From Dromiciops gliroides (Eukaryota > Chordata > Mammalia > Microbiotheria > Microbiotheriidae): a stretch of DNA of 64,000 nucleotides. Location: the NCBI RefSeq assembly GCF_019393635.1, contig NC_057866.1, positions 1,499,001-1,563,000 of the forward strand, written 5' to 3'. Position 1 is the first letter of the stretch, and each line of letters opens with the position of its first letter. The position numbers and the translations under genes were made by a program. The notes below the pieces were generated by a model. It worked only from the letters and a program-made list of their open reading frames with translations. It was not told where the DNA came from and made no database searches. This document shows, in pieces, positions 11,235-22,451 of the stretch.

Positions 11235-11441
11235 CTTTTTTCATATGACTAAAGATAGCTTTGATTTCTTTGTCTGAAAACTTCCTGTTCATATCTTTTG
11301 ACCTTTTCCTTCATATCCTTTTATCAACTGGGGAATGACTTGCATTCTCATAAATTTGCCTCTGTTCTCTATATTTTGAGAAATGAGTCCCTGATTGGAG
11401 AGACTTGTTGCAAAATTTTCTCCCAGTTTTCTGCTTTCCTT
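11235..11441 (-). mobile_element. L1 3' UTR fragment, antisense (left of ERV1)
   Basis: It matches 3430-3600 ('ttcatatgactaaa', 'tcctgttcatatc', 'caactggggaatgact', 'ttttctgctttcctt'). The match resumes at 15160, so ERV1 was inserted into this L1 copy. Confidence 0.75.
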
Positions 11442-11799
11442 TGTTAAGGGTTAAAATTCTAGCTAAACTGTCTAAAATATCTAATGAGTGGTCGCCAATC
11501 AATTACAAGCTTTAGCAAGAGTTAGACTTTTAAGCATTTATTAAGGAGAATAAGAATTTGGTAAAGAGAGAGAGAAAGGCCTAGATTTCTATCTATTAAA
11601 GGGAGAGCGCATTTCTAGCTCCACTCTCCACCAGCGTCCTCAGGAAAGAGAGCCAGAGTCAGCCCCAGTCTCTTCCTTCCTCCTCCCACTAGCCCGCGTC
11701 ACTTCCTGACTCCTGGTCTTGCCCTCAAAGACCTTCCCTTCATGGGCAGAACTCTTCTACAGTAAGTATCCAGCAGGTGGCGTTATTCCAATCGTTACA
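11442..11799 (-). repeat. ERV1 3' LTR
   Basis: 358 bp. By eye it differs from the other LTR at one base (near 11502: 'caattacaag' here, 'caataacaag' there). It contains a minus-strand AATAAA. Confidence 0.9.
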
Positions 11800-12429
11800 G
11801 TCCCCCCTGTTGTTCCTCAAGAAACAAAATGTTTCCTTGACGGAACAGTAAAAAGAATATAATAACTATTGCTAACTAATAATATGTGAACAACAATATA
11901 GAAAAGGAAGAGAGGAAAGTTTTGTCCAGAGGGGCGATTTTTTTTTTTGTTCTCATGAACCGACGCTTTGACATTAGTCTTGCAAAGGGAGGGCCTCTGC
12001 AGAGAATACATGTTACAGATGGTGTATATTATAACAGAAAGAGAAAAAAACAACAAAAACAACAAATCAAAACTGTTCATTTAAAGTCTCTGAAAGTCTT
12101 TTCTCAGATGTCCTCTAGGTGTAGTCGTGGAATGGAAGTCTTTTCAGGGGTTGATGTGTGGATGCTGGTAATCAGCCAGGAAAATTTCCTACAAAATTGA
12201 GCTTAACACAACTTTAAAATAGCTTTGTCAATAATCAAATCAAACAATGAAAGTTCTCAAAAACATGTCTAAGGGAATTCAGAATCTTAGTTGTTACACA
12301 TGAAACATATAATAAAACAAAAATTAAAACATTCTTTAAAATTATAATATTACTATAGTCCCCCCTTATGGAGGGTAATTGAGAAGACAATTGCTGCAAT
12401 ATTAATTAATAAAAATAATTTTTATCTTT

Positions 12430-12700
12430 GTTTTATCACTTTTTGCATCATCTGCCTAATTATCCTCATGCCATTATGAGAAATTTAAAATCTAATATAA
12501 TTGGTAACAGATGTCAAGGCCAAATTCAACACTGTTATTTATCATGACATCTGAGATAATTATGGGGGTTACCATAAAAGAACAGAGAAATGATGGGATA
12601 TGAGCATTCCCACACTTGAGCAATATATACTGTCCATGCAGTATGCCAGGCTTAAAATAGGTGGATGGAATATATGTCCATGCCACTGAACATATAGGAG
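12430..12700 (-). pseudogene. ERV1 interior segment shared with ERV2
   Basis: The block around 12440-12620 resembles 26975-27130 in ERV2, for example 'catcctcataccattatgag' in ERV2 against 'attatcctcatgccattatg' here, followed by a similarly spaced 'gacatctga' and 'ttaccat/cgaaa'. Short minus-strand open pieces cross it. Its position near the 3' LTR suggests an env-region remnant, but no diagnostic motif was recognised. Confidence 0.4.
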
Positions 12701-13781
12701 GAAACTGAGTCAGACTTAATCAGATGCATGGGATTGAGATGTCCATGGCATCAGGCATATAGGAGGGAGCATAGAAGCCAGGTGTAGGAGTGAGATGGGT
12801 GGGATGAATACTTCCAGCCATCTGTACAATATTGTGGGGAAAAATAAAATAAAATATTAAACCAAGAGAATCCAACCTCAACATTTGTCAAAAGCCGTTC
12901 CCTCGGCCATACCTTGACTTCATGCATGTCTCCCCTCATGTGACAGTTCAGTGTCTGCTCTTGCATGTATTCCTCTTGTGATTGGATGGCATCTTGGCCA
13001 ACTGGCATCTGATAACTCAGAATAAAGGCAATTAATGTCTTAAATGATAAGTTCCCATAATCCAAGTCTCATATGGATTTAAAATTGAGGATAATAAATG
13101 ATTGCAAAAAATGTGAATACATCTTGACTCAGAACACAATATATAATTACGCAACAATTTCAAATAATACCCATTTTTTTTTACTTAGTATACAATTACT
13201 TTTGTGAAAAATCAGAACATATTTAAATACAAGTTAAAGCACAACAGAATCTCAAAGAAAACTTTTTTTTTTTGAAAAAAGAAAACTTTTACAAATGTTC
13301 CCCTCTTTTTTTTTTTTTGGAATATGCTTATTAAAAATAATACTTCTTTACACTTGCCATGGCAACCAATTTGCCAGGGAAATGCTTTAAAGAGTTTGAT
13401 CAAATAATCAGTTGAGAAAAAATAACAAAAACAACTCAGAATATGGGAGCACAATATTCCAAGAATTAACATTGTATTATGAAATCAAAACCATCTTGTA
13501 ATGTTTCAAAATTTAGAGAGATGAATAAATAGAAAAAAAATACACATGGAACAATAAAAGACAATGAAATTCAAACTAGGGAAATCTAAATGAATATGAA
13601 CTTAATATTAATAAGAGTATTACAAAATATAAACTTGATCGCATGACTATAAAAAGCTTTTACAAATATTCTCCTTGTTTTAGAAACTAAGTATAAGACA
13701 CAATCTCAAAAGCATTAAAATCTCTATGAAAATAAACCTATACCATTAATTTCAAAATGCATATGTAATAGCATAGAAATC

Positions 13782-14660
13782 CTATGTAACCTCTGAACTG
13801 ATACTATTACTCTGAGTGAATTCAGAACACTTTTGATTCCGATATCTAAAATCCCCAATACTCATATCAATACCTTGCTGCTTACTTCTACATTTCTGTA
13901 AAATATGTACCCTTCCATGGCAAAAGAAGCGGAGTCTTGAACTATGGTGATGATTGTCATTCTTATTCAGCTTAAGTTTTTCTTCTTTAACCCCTCTATA
14001 TTGTCTGTCAGTCTTTTCACCATACAAATGCTTTATAAGATTACTAATTAAAGACAAAAGCAGGTTAGCAAAATTATGAACAAATCGAGCATATCTGGAA
14101 TTTAAAGGGTTTTCTAAGGTTGTCTCAGAAGCACAGCCAGGCTGGGGAAGGGCTGAGCCTGAAGCTGCAAATGTAGTTAGAGAAAGTTGAGCATGCGCAT
14201 CAGATCTCTGGACTTCCCAGGCAGGGGAAGCAATGGGCTTGGCCATGGGAGGAGTAGAGGGTGGGGTCTGGAGAGGAGGGGAGGGACCAGAGCAATTTGA
14301 ATCAGACTTGATTTTGAACTCAGGCCTGGATTCCTCTTCCCCCACTTTGCCTCTAGGTGCTAAGGGATTAAAAGCTTCTAGAGGGTGGGTCATTGCCTCC
14401 AGGCATGCAAAATTAAAGCAACAATTAGTGTTAGAACTGGGAAAAGCTGCGGGAATCTCTTCAGGTTTCTCTGAAAAAGCATGGTTGGGAGAGGGAGAGA
14501 TATTTCCTTGTGTGAGTAAGTTGCTGGCTCTTTTAACAAAAAGAAAAAGAAAAATAGAAAATCCACAAAAACAAAGCATTAACATGATCTTATCCCCCAT
14601 TTGTCTGGTTAAACAGACTAAAATCAAAAATAGGGTAATTAGGGAGTTTAAAAGGTCCAT
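13782..14660 (-). CDS. ERV1 292-codon open frame, possibly gag-derived
   Basis: The open frame starts about 140 nt inside the 5' LTR, where gag would lie. Residues 1-45 are strongly hydrophobic with two likely membrane stretches. The middle is Pro/Ser-rich. Residues about 244-257 have the spacing of a retroviral CCHC zinc knuckle, but the first cysteine position holds arginine, so the motif is incomplete. No capsid homology is recognisable by eye. It may be a chance open frame in a young non-coding ERV, or a rearranged gag/accessory frame. Function is unknown. Confidence 0.35.
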   Translation of the reverse strand: MDLLNSLITLFLILVCLTRQMGDKIMLMLCFCGFSIFLFLFVKRASNLLTQGNISPSPNHAFSEKPEEIPAAFPSSNTNCCFNFACLEAMTHPLEAFNPLAPRGKVGEEESRPEFKIKSDSNCSGPSPPLQTPPSTPPMAKPIASPAWEVQRSDAHAQLSLTTFAASGSALPQPGCASETTLENPLNSRYARFVHNFANLLLSLISNLIKHLYGEKTDRQYRGVKEEKLKLNKNDNHHHSSRLRFFCHGRVHILQKCRSKQQGIDMSIGDFRYRNQKCSEFTQSNSISSEVT

Positions 14661-14801
14661 TTGAAAAAATTTAAAAGCAAAACACAGCCAGTACGCCAGT
14701 ACGCCAGTACTTAGCAGTTAAAGGGAGAAGGTAGGGGAAATTTCTTACCCAACCAGAAGATCAGAAGTGAGGTTCAGCTTTCCTCTTCGTGGTCAGCCAT
14801 C

Positions 14802-15159
14802 TGTTAAGGGTTAAAATTCTAGCTAAACTGTCTAAAATATCTAATGAGTGGTCGCCAATCAATAACAAGCTTTAGCAAGAGTTAGACTTTTAAGCATTTA
14901 TTAAGGAGAATAAGAATTTGGTAAAGAGAGAGAGAAAGGCCTAGATTTCTATCTATTAAAGGGAGAGCGCATTTCTAGCTCCACTCTCCACCAGCGTCCT
15001 CAGGAAAGAGAGCCAGAGTCAGCCCCAGTCTCTTCCTTCCTCCTCCCACTAGCCCGCGTCACTTCCTGACTCCTGGTCTTGCCCTCAAAGACCTTCCCTT
15101 CATGGGCAGAACTCTTCTACAGTAAGTATCCAGCAGGTGGCGTTATTCCAATCGTTACA
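14802..15159 (-). repeat. ERV1 5' LTR
   Basis: 358 bp, nearly identical to 11442-11799. On its interior side (complement of about 14782-14799) lies a TGG-initiated stretch in the primer-binding position. I could not match it to a specific tRNA. Confidence 0.9.
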
Positions 15160-16108
15160 CATTATAATTTTAGTTGCATTGGTTTTCTTTGTGCAAAAAC
15201 TTTTTAATTTTATATAATCAAAATTACCTATTTTATATTTTGTAATGCTCTCTGTATCTTCTTTGGTCTTAAAGTCTCTTCTTTTCCATAAAACTGACAG
15301 AGAAGCTGTTTCATGCTCTCTTTTTTGTGGGGCAATGGGGGTTAAGTGACTTGCCCAGGGTCACACAGCTAGTAAGTGTCAAGTGTCTGAGGTCTGATTT
15401 GAACTCAGGTCCTCCTGAATCCAGAGCTGGTGCTTTATCCACTGCACCACCTAGCTGCCCCTGTTTAATGCTCTCTTAATTTGCTTATGATATCAAGGTT
15501 TATGTATAAATCATGTACCCATTTTTACCTTATTTTGGTATACAGTGTAATGTTGGTCTATACCTAGATTCTGCCATGTTATTTTCAAGTTTTCTTGGGA
15601 GTTTTTTTGTTAAAATAATGAATTTTTGTTCTAAAAGCTTGGATCTTTGGGTTTATCACATACTAGATTACTGTGGTCATTTGCTAAAATGTAATTTGAA
15701 CATAATCTATTCTACTAATCCACCACTATATTTCTTAGTAACAGATTGTTTTGATGATTATTGCTTGATAGTACATTTTGAAATCTGGTGTGGATAGACT
15801 AGCTTCTTTCTTACTTTCTTTTCATTGTTTCTCTTGATAGCCTTAAGCTTTTATTCTTCCAGATGAATTTTGATATTATTTTTTCTAACTCTATAAAATA
15901 ATTCTTGATAGTTTTATTGTTATGGCACTGAATAGATTAATTTAAGTAGAATTGTCACTTTTATTATTGACTCAGACTATCCATAAGCAATTCATCTTTT
16001 CCCAGTTGTTTATATTTTACTTTACTTGTGTGAGAAGTATTATAATTGTGTTCATTAAATCCCTGGGTTTGTCTTGTCAGGTAGGCTTCCAAGTGTTTTC
16101 TACTGACT
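15160..16108 (-). mobile_element. L1 antisense fragment (right of ERV1)
   Basis: It continues the L1 interrupted at 11441 ('tgcattggttttctttgtgc', 'taatcaaaattacctatttt') and runs through the 3' UTR towards ORF2-end sequence. No coding frame survives. A SINE (15323-15461) interrupts it, and it ends at the HAL1 starting about 16109. Confidence 0.7.
15323..15461 (-). repeat. tRNA-related CORE-SINE, antisense
   Basis: Flanked by target duplications 'gtttcatgctctctt' (15308-15322) and 'gtttaatgctctctt' (15463-15477). The complete antisense core 'gacttgcccagggtcacaca' and head 'ccacctagctgcccc' are present. Confidence 0.9.
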
Positions 16109-18375
16109 ATAAGAAATAGGCTGGGAAAATAAGCAAACAGAAAAAAATTCCTACCCTAGAAAATTTCTATGGTGACAAGAAAGATAAAAATACACACTAA
16201 GAAGAAGATAACAAAATCAAAGCTTCTGTATCCAAAGCTTCCAAGAAAAATACGAATTGGTCTCAGGCCATAGAAAGGCTCAAAAATGACTTTGAAAATA
16301 AAGTAAGATAGGTAGAGGAAAAAATGGAGAGAGAAATGACAGTGATGTAAGAAAATAGTGAAAAGAAGTCAGTAGATTGAAAAGCCAAATTGGCCAAATG
16401 GAAAAGGAGTACAAAAGTTCTCTAAAGAAAATAACTCCTTAAAAATTAGGATTGAGGAAATGGAAGATAAGGACTGTATGAGAAATCAAGAAACAATAAA
16501 GGAAAACCAAAAGAATGAAAAAATAGAAAGCAATGTGAAATATCTCATTGGAAAAACAACTGACCTGGAAAAAAGATCCAAGAGAGATAATCTGAAAATT
16601 ATTGGACTACTTGAAAGTCATGATCAAAAAAAAAGCTTAGACATCATCTTCCAAGACATTGTCAGGGGAAATTGCCTGATATTCTAGGACCAGAAGGTAA
16701 AATAGAAATTGAAAGAATACACTGATCACTTCCTGAAAAAGATCCTAAAATGAAAACTCCCAGGAATATTATAAGCAGATTTCAGAGCTCCCAGATCAAG
16801 GAAAAATATTTCAAGCATCCAGAAAGAAACAGTTCAAGTATTGTGGATCCACAGTCAGGATAACACAAGATTTGGCAGTTTCTACATTAAATCATCAGAG
16901 GGCTTGGAATATGATATTCCAGAGGGCAAAGGAACTAGGATTACAACCAAGAATCACCTACTCAACAAAACTTCTCATAATCTTTCAGAGGAAAAAAAAT
17001 GGGATTTTGGTGAAAAAAGAGGACTTTCATGTATTCATGATCAAAAGACCTGAATTGAATGGCAAATTTGACTTTCAAATATAAGACTCTAGAGAACCAT
17101 AAAAAAATTAGAGTTGGGAGACATACCTGGGTTCATGCAATGGGTGACTGTCTTGTATCTGAGGCCAGGTTTTGTCTGGGATCCCCCTGGGTCCAGGGTG
17201 GATGCTTTGTCCACTGTGTCATCCAGCTGCCCCATGATGACATCTGTAGGGTTAAATTGAGGGGTGAGGGGAATGCACTGGGGGAGGGGGAAGTACAGGG
17301 GTGAAATCCTGCATGAAAGGAAAAGGAAAAGGCTTAGGAGTGGGGGAAGAAATGGGGAAGGGGCAGGGCAGTAAATGAATTTTACACTTATCAGAAAAAG
17401 CTCAAAGACTTTAAACTCATCAGAGTTGCCTCAAGGAGGGATTAACACATCCACCCAACTGGGTGGAGTAATTTATTTAATCTGGCAGTAAATGAACCTA
17501 ACATTCATCAGAATTAGTTCAAATACCTCAATCTCATCAGAATTGGTTCAAGGAGGGAATAACATACACACTCAATTGAGTGGAGTAATCTCTCTAACCC
17601 TGCAGGAAAATAGGAGGGGGAGGGGATAAAGAGAGGGGCAAAAGAAGGAAGGGCATGTTGGGGGAGGGGACAGACAGAAGCAAATCCCTTTTGAAGAGGG
17701 ATAGGATGAAAGAAGATGGATAATAGAATAAATATCATGGGGAAGGGAATAGGATTGGAGGGAAACAGTTAACAATTGTAATCATGAAAAAGAGAAAAGG
17801 GGGAAAATTGTACAAAAAATATTTATAGCAACTCTTTGTGGTGGCTAAGAATTGAGAATCAAGGGAATGTCCATCAATTGAGGAATGATGGAAGAAGCTG
17901 TGCTATATGATTGTTGTGGAATTGTCATGTGCTATAGGAAATGACAAACAGCATGATTCCAGACAAACCTGTAAAGACTCATGAACTGATGTATAGTAAA
18001 TGAGCAGAGCTGGGAGGACATTGTGCATAGTGACAGCAGTATTGTTCAATGAGCAATTGTGAATGACTTAACTACTCTTAGCAATGCAATGATCCAAGAC
18101 AATCCCAAGGGACTAATGACCAAGCTTACATCCACCCCCATAGAAAGAACTGATAAAAAGAGCGCTTGTGGATTGTACATATATAACCTGGTTTCTGTCT
18201 TGTGGAGTGGGGAGGAAAGGGAGGCAGGGAGGGGAAAAATTTGGAACTCTAAATCTTATGAAAATGAATGTTGAAAATTACCCTTACATGTAACTGGAAA
18301 AAATAAAATAAATGTTTGTTGTTGAGAAAAAATAGATAGATAAATAAATGAATGAATAAATAAATAAATAAAAGG
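16109..18375 (+). mobile_element. HAL1, 5'-truncated, captured-SINE subfamily
   Basis: It starts just upstream of ORF1. ORF1 is broken by several stops (readable pieces at 16460-16687 and 16841-17084). The captured antisense SINE (about 17130-17235) and the duplicated spacer units (17368-17600) follow. The junction is near 17787, then the L1 3' UTR ending 'aataaatgtttgttg' and an A-rich/TAAA tail. It shares all subfamily marks with the copy at 4079-6923. Confidence 0.8.
16200..17096 (+). pseudogene. Broken HAL1 ORF1
   Basis: L1 ORF1 blocks are readable in mixed frames ('KRDNLKIIGL', 'QRAKELGLQPRITY', 'RPELNGKFDFQI'). In-frame stops, for example near 16310 and 16687, and indels disrupt the frame. 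Confidence 0.8.
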
Positions 18376-18386
18376 AAAGAAATGTA

Positions 18387-18495
18387 AGCTTCTTGAGGGC
18401 AGGGACTGTCTTTGCTTTTGTATTTGTATCCCCAAACTTAGCACAGTGCCTGGACTATAGCAAGGGTTAAATAAATGCTTTTTCATTCATTCAAA
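18387..18495 (+). repeat. LINE-2 3' tail
   Basis: Typical L2 end: 'cttgagggcagggactgtct', then 'agcacagtgcctgg', then 'taaataaatgctttttcatt'. It lies between two HAL1 copies. Confidence 0.8.
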
Positions 18496-18519
18496 AATGA
18501 ATAAATGATTACTTAAAAG

Positions 18520-20482
18520 TAAAGGATCAGAGGGCTTGGAATATGATATTCCAAAGGGCAAAGGAATTGGGATAATAACCAAGAATCACCTATCTAGCAA
18601 AACTGAGTATAATCCTTCAGGGGGAAAATGGGAATTCAGTGAAAAAGACTTTCAGACATTCTTGATGAAAAGACCTGAGCTGAATAGAAAATTGGGCTTT
18701 CAAATACAAGACTCTAGAGAAGCATAAAAAGGTAAACAGGAAAAAGAAACCATAAGGGATATTAAAAGCTGAAACTGTTTACATTCCTACATGGGAACAT
18801 GATATTTGTAACTCATAAGAACTGTCTCATTTTAGGGGAGCTGAATGGCGTATATTTAGACAGAGGGCACAGGTGTGAGTTGAATATGAAGGGATGATAT
18901 ATTTAAAAAATAAAATTAAGGGGTGGGAAGAATGCACTGGGAGAAAGGGAAAGGGAGAAGTGGAATGGAGTAAAGTATTTCACATAAAAGATGAAAGAAA
19001 AAGCTTAAATGGTGGAGGGGAAGATGGGGGAGATGCTGGGGAACGAGTGCAACTTACTCTCATCGGAATTGGCTCAAAGAGGGTATAACATGCACACTCA
19101 ATTAGGTATAGTAATCTATCTTATCCTTTAGGAAAGTAGGAGGGGAAGGGGATAAGGGATGGGGGATGAACGAAGGGAGGGCAGATTGGGGGAAGGGCAA
19201 TTCAGAAGTAAAACACTTTTGAGGATGGATAGGGTGAAAGAAGATAGAAAATAGAGTAAATGTCATGTTGAGGGAATAGGATGGAAGGAAATACAGTTAG
19301 TAACAGTAATTGTGAAAAAAAATTTGAAGCAAATTTGTCTGACAGACCTCAGTTCTCAAACACATATAGAACTGAGTTAAATTTATTAAAATAAAAGCCA
19401 TTCCCCAACTGATAGATGATCAAATGATATGACATTTTCAGATGAAATTATCAAAGCTACCTATAGCCATATGAAAAAAAGTTCTAACTCACTATTTATT
19501 GGAGAGATGCAGGTCACAATAATTCTGGGGTACTACCTCATATCTGTTGGATTGGATAATAGGACAGCAGAGGAAAATGACAGATGTTGTAGGGGATATG
19601 GGAGAAATGAGAGACACTAATAAACTTGGCAAAGTTGTAAACTGATTCAAATATTCTATCGAGCAATTTGGAACTATGGCCAAAGGGCTATAAAATCATG
19701 CATACTCTTTGACCTAGTAATATCACTACTAGTTTGGTATCCAAAAAGATGTTTTAAAAACCCAAAAAGTTGAATTTGAAATTGAGAAGATGCCCATCTT
19801 TGGGGAATGGCTGAACAAATTGTGGGATGATATTATGATGGAATACTATTGTGCTATAAGAAATGATGAGTAGGGGCAGCTAGGTGGCGCAGTGAATAGA
19901 GCACCGGCCCTGGAGTCAGGAGTACCTGAGTTCAAATCCGGTCTCAGACACTTAACACTTACTAGCTCTGTGACCCTGGGCAAGTCACTTAACCCCAAAT
20001 TACCTCACTAAAAAAAAAAATGATGAGTAGGATGCTATTAGAAAAACCTGGAAAGGTTTACATGAGCTGATGCAAAGTGAAATGCACTGTATACAAAATA
20101 ATAGCAATATTGTAAGATGATCTGCTATGAATGACTTAGTTCTTTTCAGCAATACAATCATCAAAGACAACTCTGAAGGACTTATGAAAAATGCAATCCA
20201 TCTCCAGAGAAAGAACTGATGGTTTCTGAATATAATTGAAGCATATTTTTTGAGTTCTTTTTTCTAAAGTTTTTTGTCTGTTTTCTTTCACAACCTGACC
20301 AAAGTGGAAATGTTTTGCATGACTACACATATATACCTTATATTGAATTACTTGAGTTCTTAAGGGTTGGTGGGGAGGGAGGAAGGAATAGAATTTGGAA
20401 CACAAAGTTTTAAAAATAGATGTTAAAATTTAGTTTTATGTGTAATTTGGGAAAAAATAAAATTCTAAATAAATGGAAAAAA
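18520..20482 (+). mobile_element. HAL1, strongly 5'-truncated, no captured SINE
   Basis: It begins near the end of ORF1 ('ggatcagagggcttggaata') and has the simple spacer without captured SINE or duplication. It joins L1 3' sequence near 19315-19322 at a point further upstream in the 3' UTR than the other copies, so its 3' UTR is longest. It ends 'aaaattctaaataaatgg' plus A-run. A SINE (19874-20017) interrupts it. Confidence 0.8.
19874..20017 (+). repeat. tRNA-related CORE-SINE
   Basis: Flanked by 'aaatgatgagtag' duplications (19861-19873 and about 20018-20030). Complete head, B-box-like 'gagttcaaatccgg', core and A-tail. Confidence 0.9.
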
Positions 20483-20489
20483 ATTTACA

Positions 20490-20640
20490 ACTCTCACACA
20501 ATTAAATTGGAATAAAATAGTCTTTTATTTGGGTGGTAGAGAAAGTGACCAAGAGGGAAGTGAAAAACTTTGCCTCAAGGGGAGAAAATGGCTTAGAGAC
20601 AACGTGATTCTCTGAGGCACATTTTTCCTCAACCTGAAGG
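20490..20640. repeat. Unclassified, possibly an older LTR (left part)
   Basis: Together with 21323-21513 this forms a continuous sequence once the solo LTR at 20641-21318 is removed. The composition and a 'ggaataaaatag' motif suggest an old LTR, but I cannot name the family. Confidence 0.3.
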
Positions 20641-21318
20641 TGACATGGGATGGAATTAGGGTCAAATTGATAGTGAGTCGTTCCGAAAGAATTACACGAT
20701 CTAGTGACTCATTTTCTCAAGTTTTATTGTAATACTATGGGTGACCACAGGGAGAGAACCAGAATAGTGGAAAGCTATCTCTCAAATAAGGGAAGATAGA
20801 AAGTTATATTTATAGTATGAATAAATTGATTATCAGTCTCAACTTATCAATCTCCACCTTAGGGAGGTATAGGGGAGGGCTTATCCTAATTTGGAGTTCC
20901 TGGGGTCCTAAACCAACCCCCGAGGTGGGTACCTTTTTCCGTGGAGGTGTGTTTTGGGGGTTTATACGTCATAAGATGAATCTGGGGACAAATTTGGCCT
21001 TTTCTGCGCATGTCTCTTTCTGGTTCCCATGGGGAGTTTCAAGATATCTTCATTTTTCATTTATTTCTAGTTTGATTTTCTATAGCCTACAGTATATTAT
21101 TGTTATTGTTACTGTCTTTTTGATCTGGCCCTTTATGCCTTTGTTATGATCTTGTTATGGGTACTGATTACTGTGGGTACACAAGAAGCCAGGCCCTGAC
21201 TTAGATTAATGAAGAAGTTACCCATTAACTGGGGTTTGAATCTCTTTTAGAGCTAATATGTGAATTAGAGCTTGGAGCTTAGGTTTTTCTGTTAACCCCT
21301 TTTTTGCCTCCTACATCA
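20641..21318 (-). repeat. Solo LTR A (class I-type ERV)
   Basis: 678 bp, TG...CA ends, flanked by a perfect 4-bp duplication AAGG (20637-20640 and 21319-21322). It is an inverted match to the LTR at 22452-23128, sharing for example 'ggggacaaatttggcc' and 'aaagaattaca' in complement. A 4-bp duplication fits gammaretrovirus-like integration. No internal sequence is attached, so it is a solo LTR left by LTR-LTR recombination. Confidence 0.85.
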
Positions 21319-21512
21319 AAGGGAGGGCAAAGCCTTTATAGAGGATGGATGGGGTGACCATGTGACTATGACTCCTTTGGGAGTGGGGTGGGGGAAAGAT
21401 TCTTGAGAGTCAGGGAGAATTTTATTTTAGAATGATAGTACTGACCTCTGGACTTATCTCTGCCTCCTAGCTAGCTGATATAGAATTTAATCTCCCCTTA
21501 CTTCTTAGGTGT

Positions 21513-21513
<1 letters not shown>

Positions 21514-21578
<65 letters not shown>
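21514..21578. repeat. (TAG)n microsatellite
   Basis: About 22 uninterrupted TAG units. Confidence 0.97.
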
Positions 21579-21582
21579 ATGG

Positions 21583-22237
21583 ATTTAATTGATCGTGAGG
21601 CATCCCAAAAGAATTACAAGACTCAATGACTCAGTTTCCCAAGTTTTATTAAAATACTGAGGCCACAGGGAGAAACACTCAAAGGAGATAGGTGTCTCAA
21701 ATAGATTTATAGTGAGAAAAAGTAGGTTATCTCCTCATTATCTTAATCTCTTCCTTGTGGGAGGTTCATGAGAGGCCTTATCCTAATTTGGACTTCCTGG
21801 GGTCCTAAAACAACCTCCCAGGTGGATACCTTTTTCCTTGAAGGTGTGTTTTTGGGGTTTACACATCATAAGGTGAACCTAAAGACACATTTGGTCTTCT
21901 CTGTGCATGTTCCCAAAGACATGCTTGAACTTGTCATACTCAGAGGGTCTCGGTGTTTTTTATATCTCTTTATTTAAGATCTGGTTTCTAGGTGTCCTGT
22001 CATCTAGGAATATTAATGGCTATTAATGGATAATAGTCCCTAGTTACTGTCTCTGTTGATGGTGTTGGCTAATAGGGACTAGAACCCTCTTGGTTATAGT
22101 ACTGTTGATAAGAACACAAACCTTAGTTTCTCTATTAACCCTTTTAGTACTATTGATAAGAACCTAAGTCTTAAGTAATCTGCTAAGCCCCTTTTAGCTA
22201 CAGTTGATAGGTTATATGTTAACCCTCTTCCATCACA
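21583..22237 (-). repeat. Solo LTR B, diverged
   Basis: Same orientation as LTR A and recognisable throughout ('cccaaaagaattacaag', 'ttatcctaatttgga', 'cttcctggggtcctaaa', 'acacatcataaggtgaacc'). It is more diverged, and its left end is lost in the TAG repeat. Confidence 0.7.
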
Positions 22238-22299
22238 TCCTGATAGCTAGTTGGCCAGTTTAAACTTTCATAGTCCCTTACTTAATTCCTCAATATGTC

Positions 22300-22351
22300 C
22301 CAACCTCATTTGAGTTTTCAACATTCATTTTTGTAAGATTTTGAATTCCAG
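22300..22351 (-). mobile_element. L1 3' end, antisense (left of nested insertion)
   Basis: 'gttttcaacattcatttttg' followed by 'taagattttgaattcca' is the antisense tail of L1. It continues at 23774 after the SINE plus ERV insertion. Confidence 0.7.
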
Positions 22352-22451
22352 GGGGCAGCTAGGTGACACAGTGGATTCAGGTGGACCTGAGTTCAAATTC
22401 GGCCTGAAACACTTGACATTTACTAGCTGTGTGACCCTGGGCAAGTCATTT
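22352..22451 (+). repeat. CORE-SINE, left part, split by ERV-C
   Basis: The head through 'ctgggcaagtca' is on this side; 'cttaaccctcattgccctgcc' and the A-tail are at 23711-23757. The SINE's own target duplications 'aagattttgaattcca' lie at 22335-22350 and 23758-23773. Confidence 0.85.

Larger units (their letters stand above)
11442..15159 (-). mobile_element. ERV1: recent endogenous retrovirus, non-autonomous
   Basis: Two 358-bp LTRs (11442-11799 and 14802-15159) bound a 3.0-kb interior. Minus orientation is shown by AATAAA on the minus strand in each LTR (11537-11542 and 14897-14902) and by a polypurine run next to the left LTR (complement of 11800-11812). A leader with a donor-like GGTAAG (complement of about 14744-14749) follows the right LTR. 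LTR ends are TG...CA. The flanks CCTT (11438-11441) and CATT (15160-15163) could be a 4-bp target duplication with one mismatch. No protease, polymerase or integrase motifs were seen, so the copy cannot be autonomous. Confidence 0.85.

Noticed and set aside
19874..20017. tRNA gene suggested by A- and B-box-like motifs
   Set aside because: The motifs belong to a tRNA-derived SINE with A-tail and target duplication; there is no cloverleaf.
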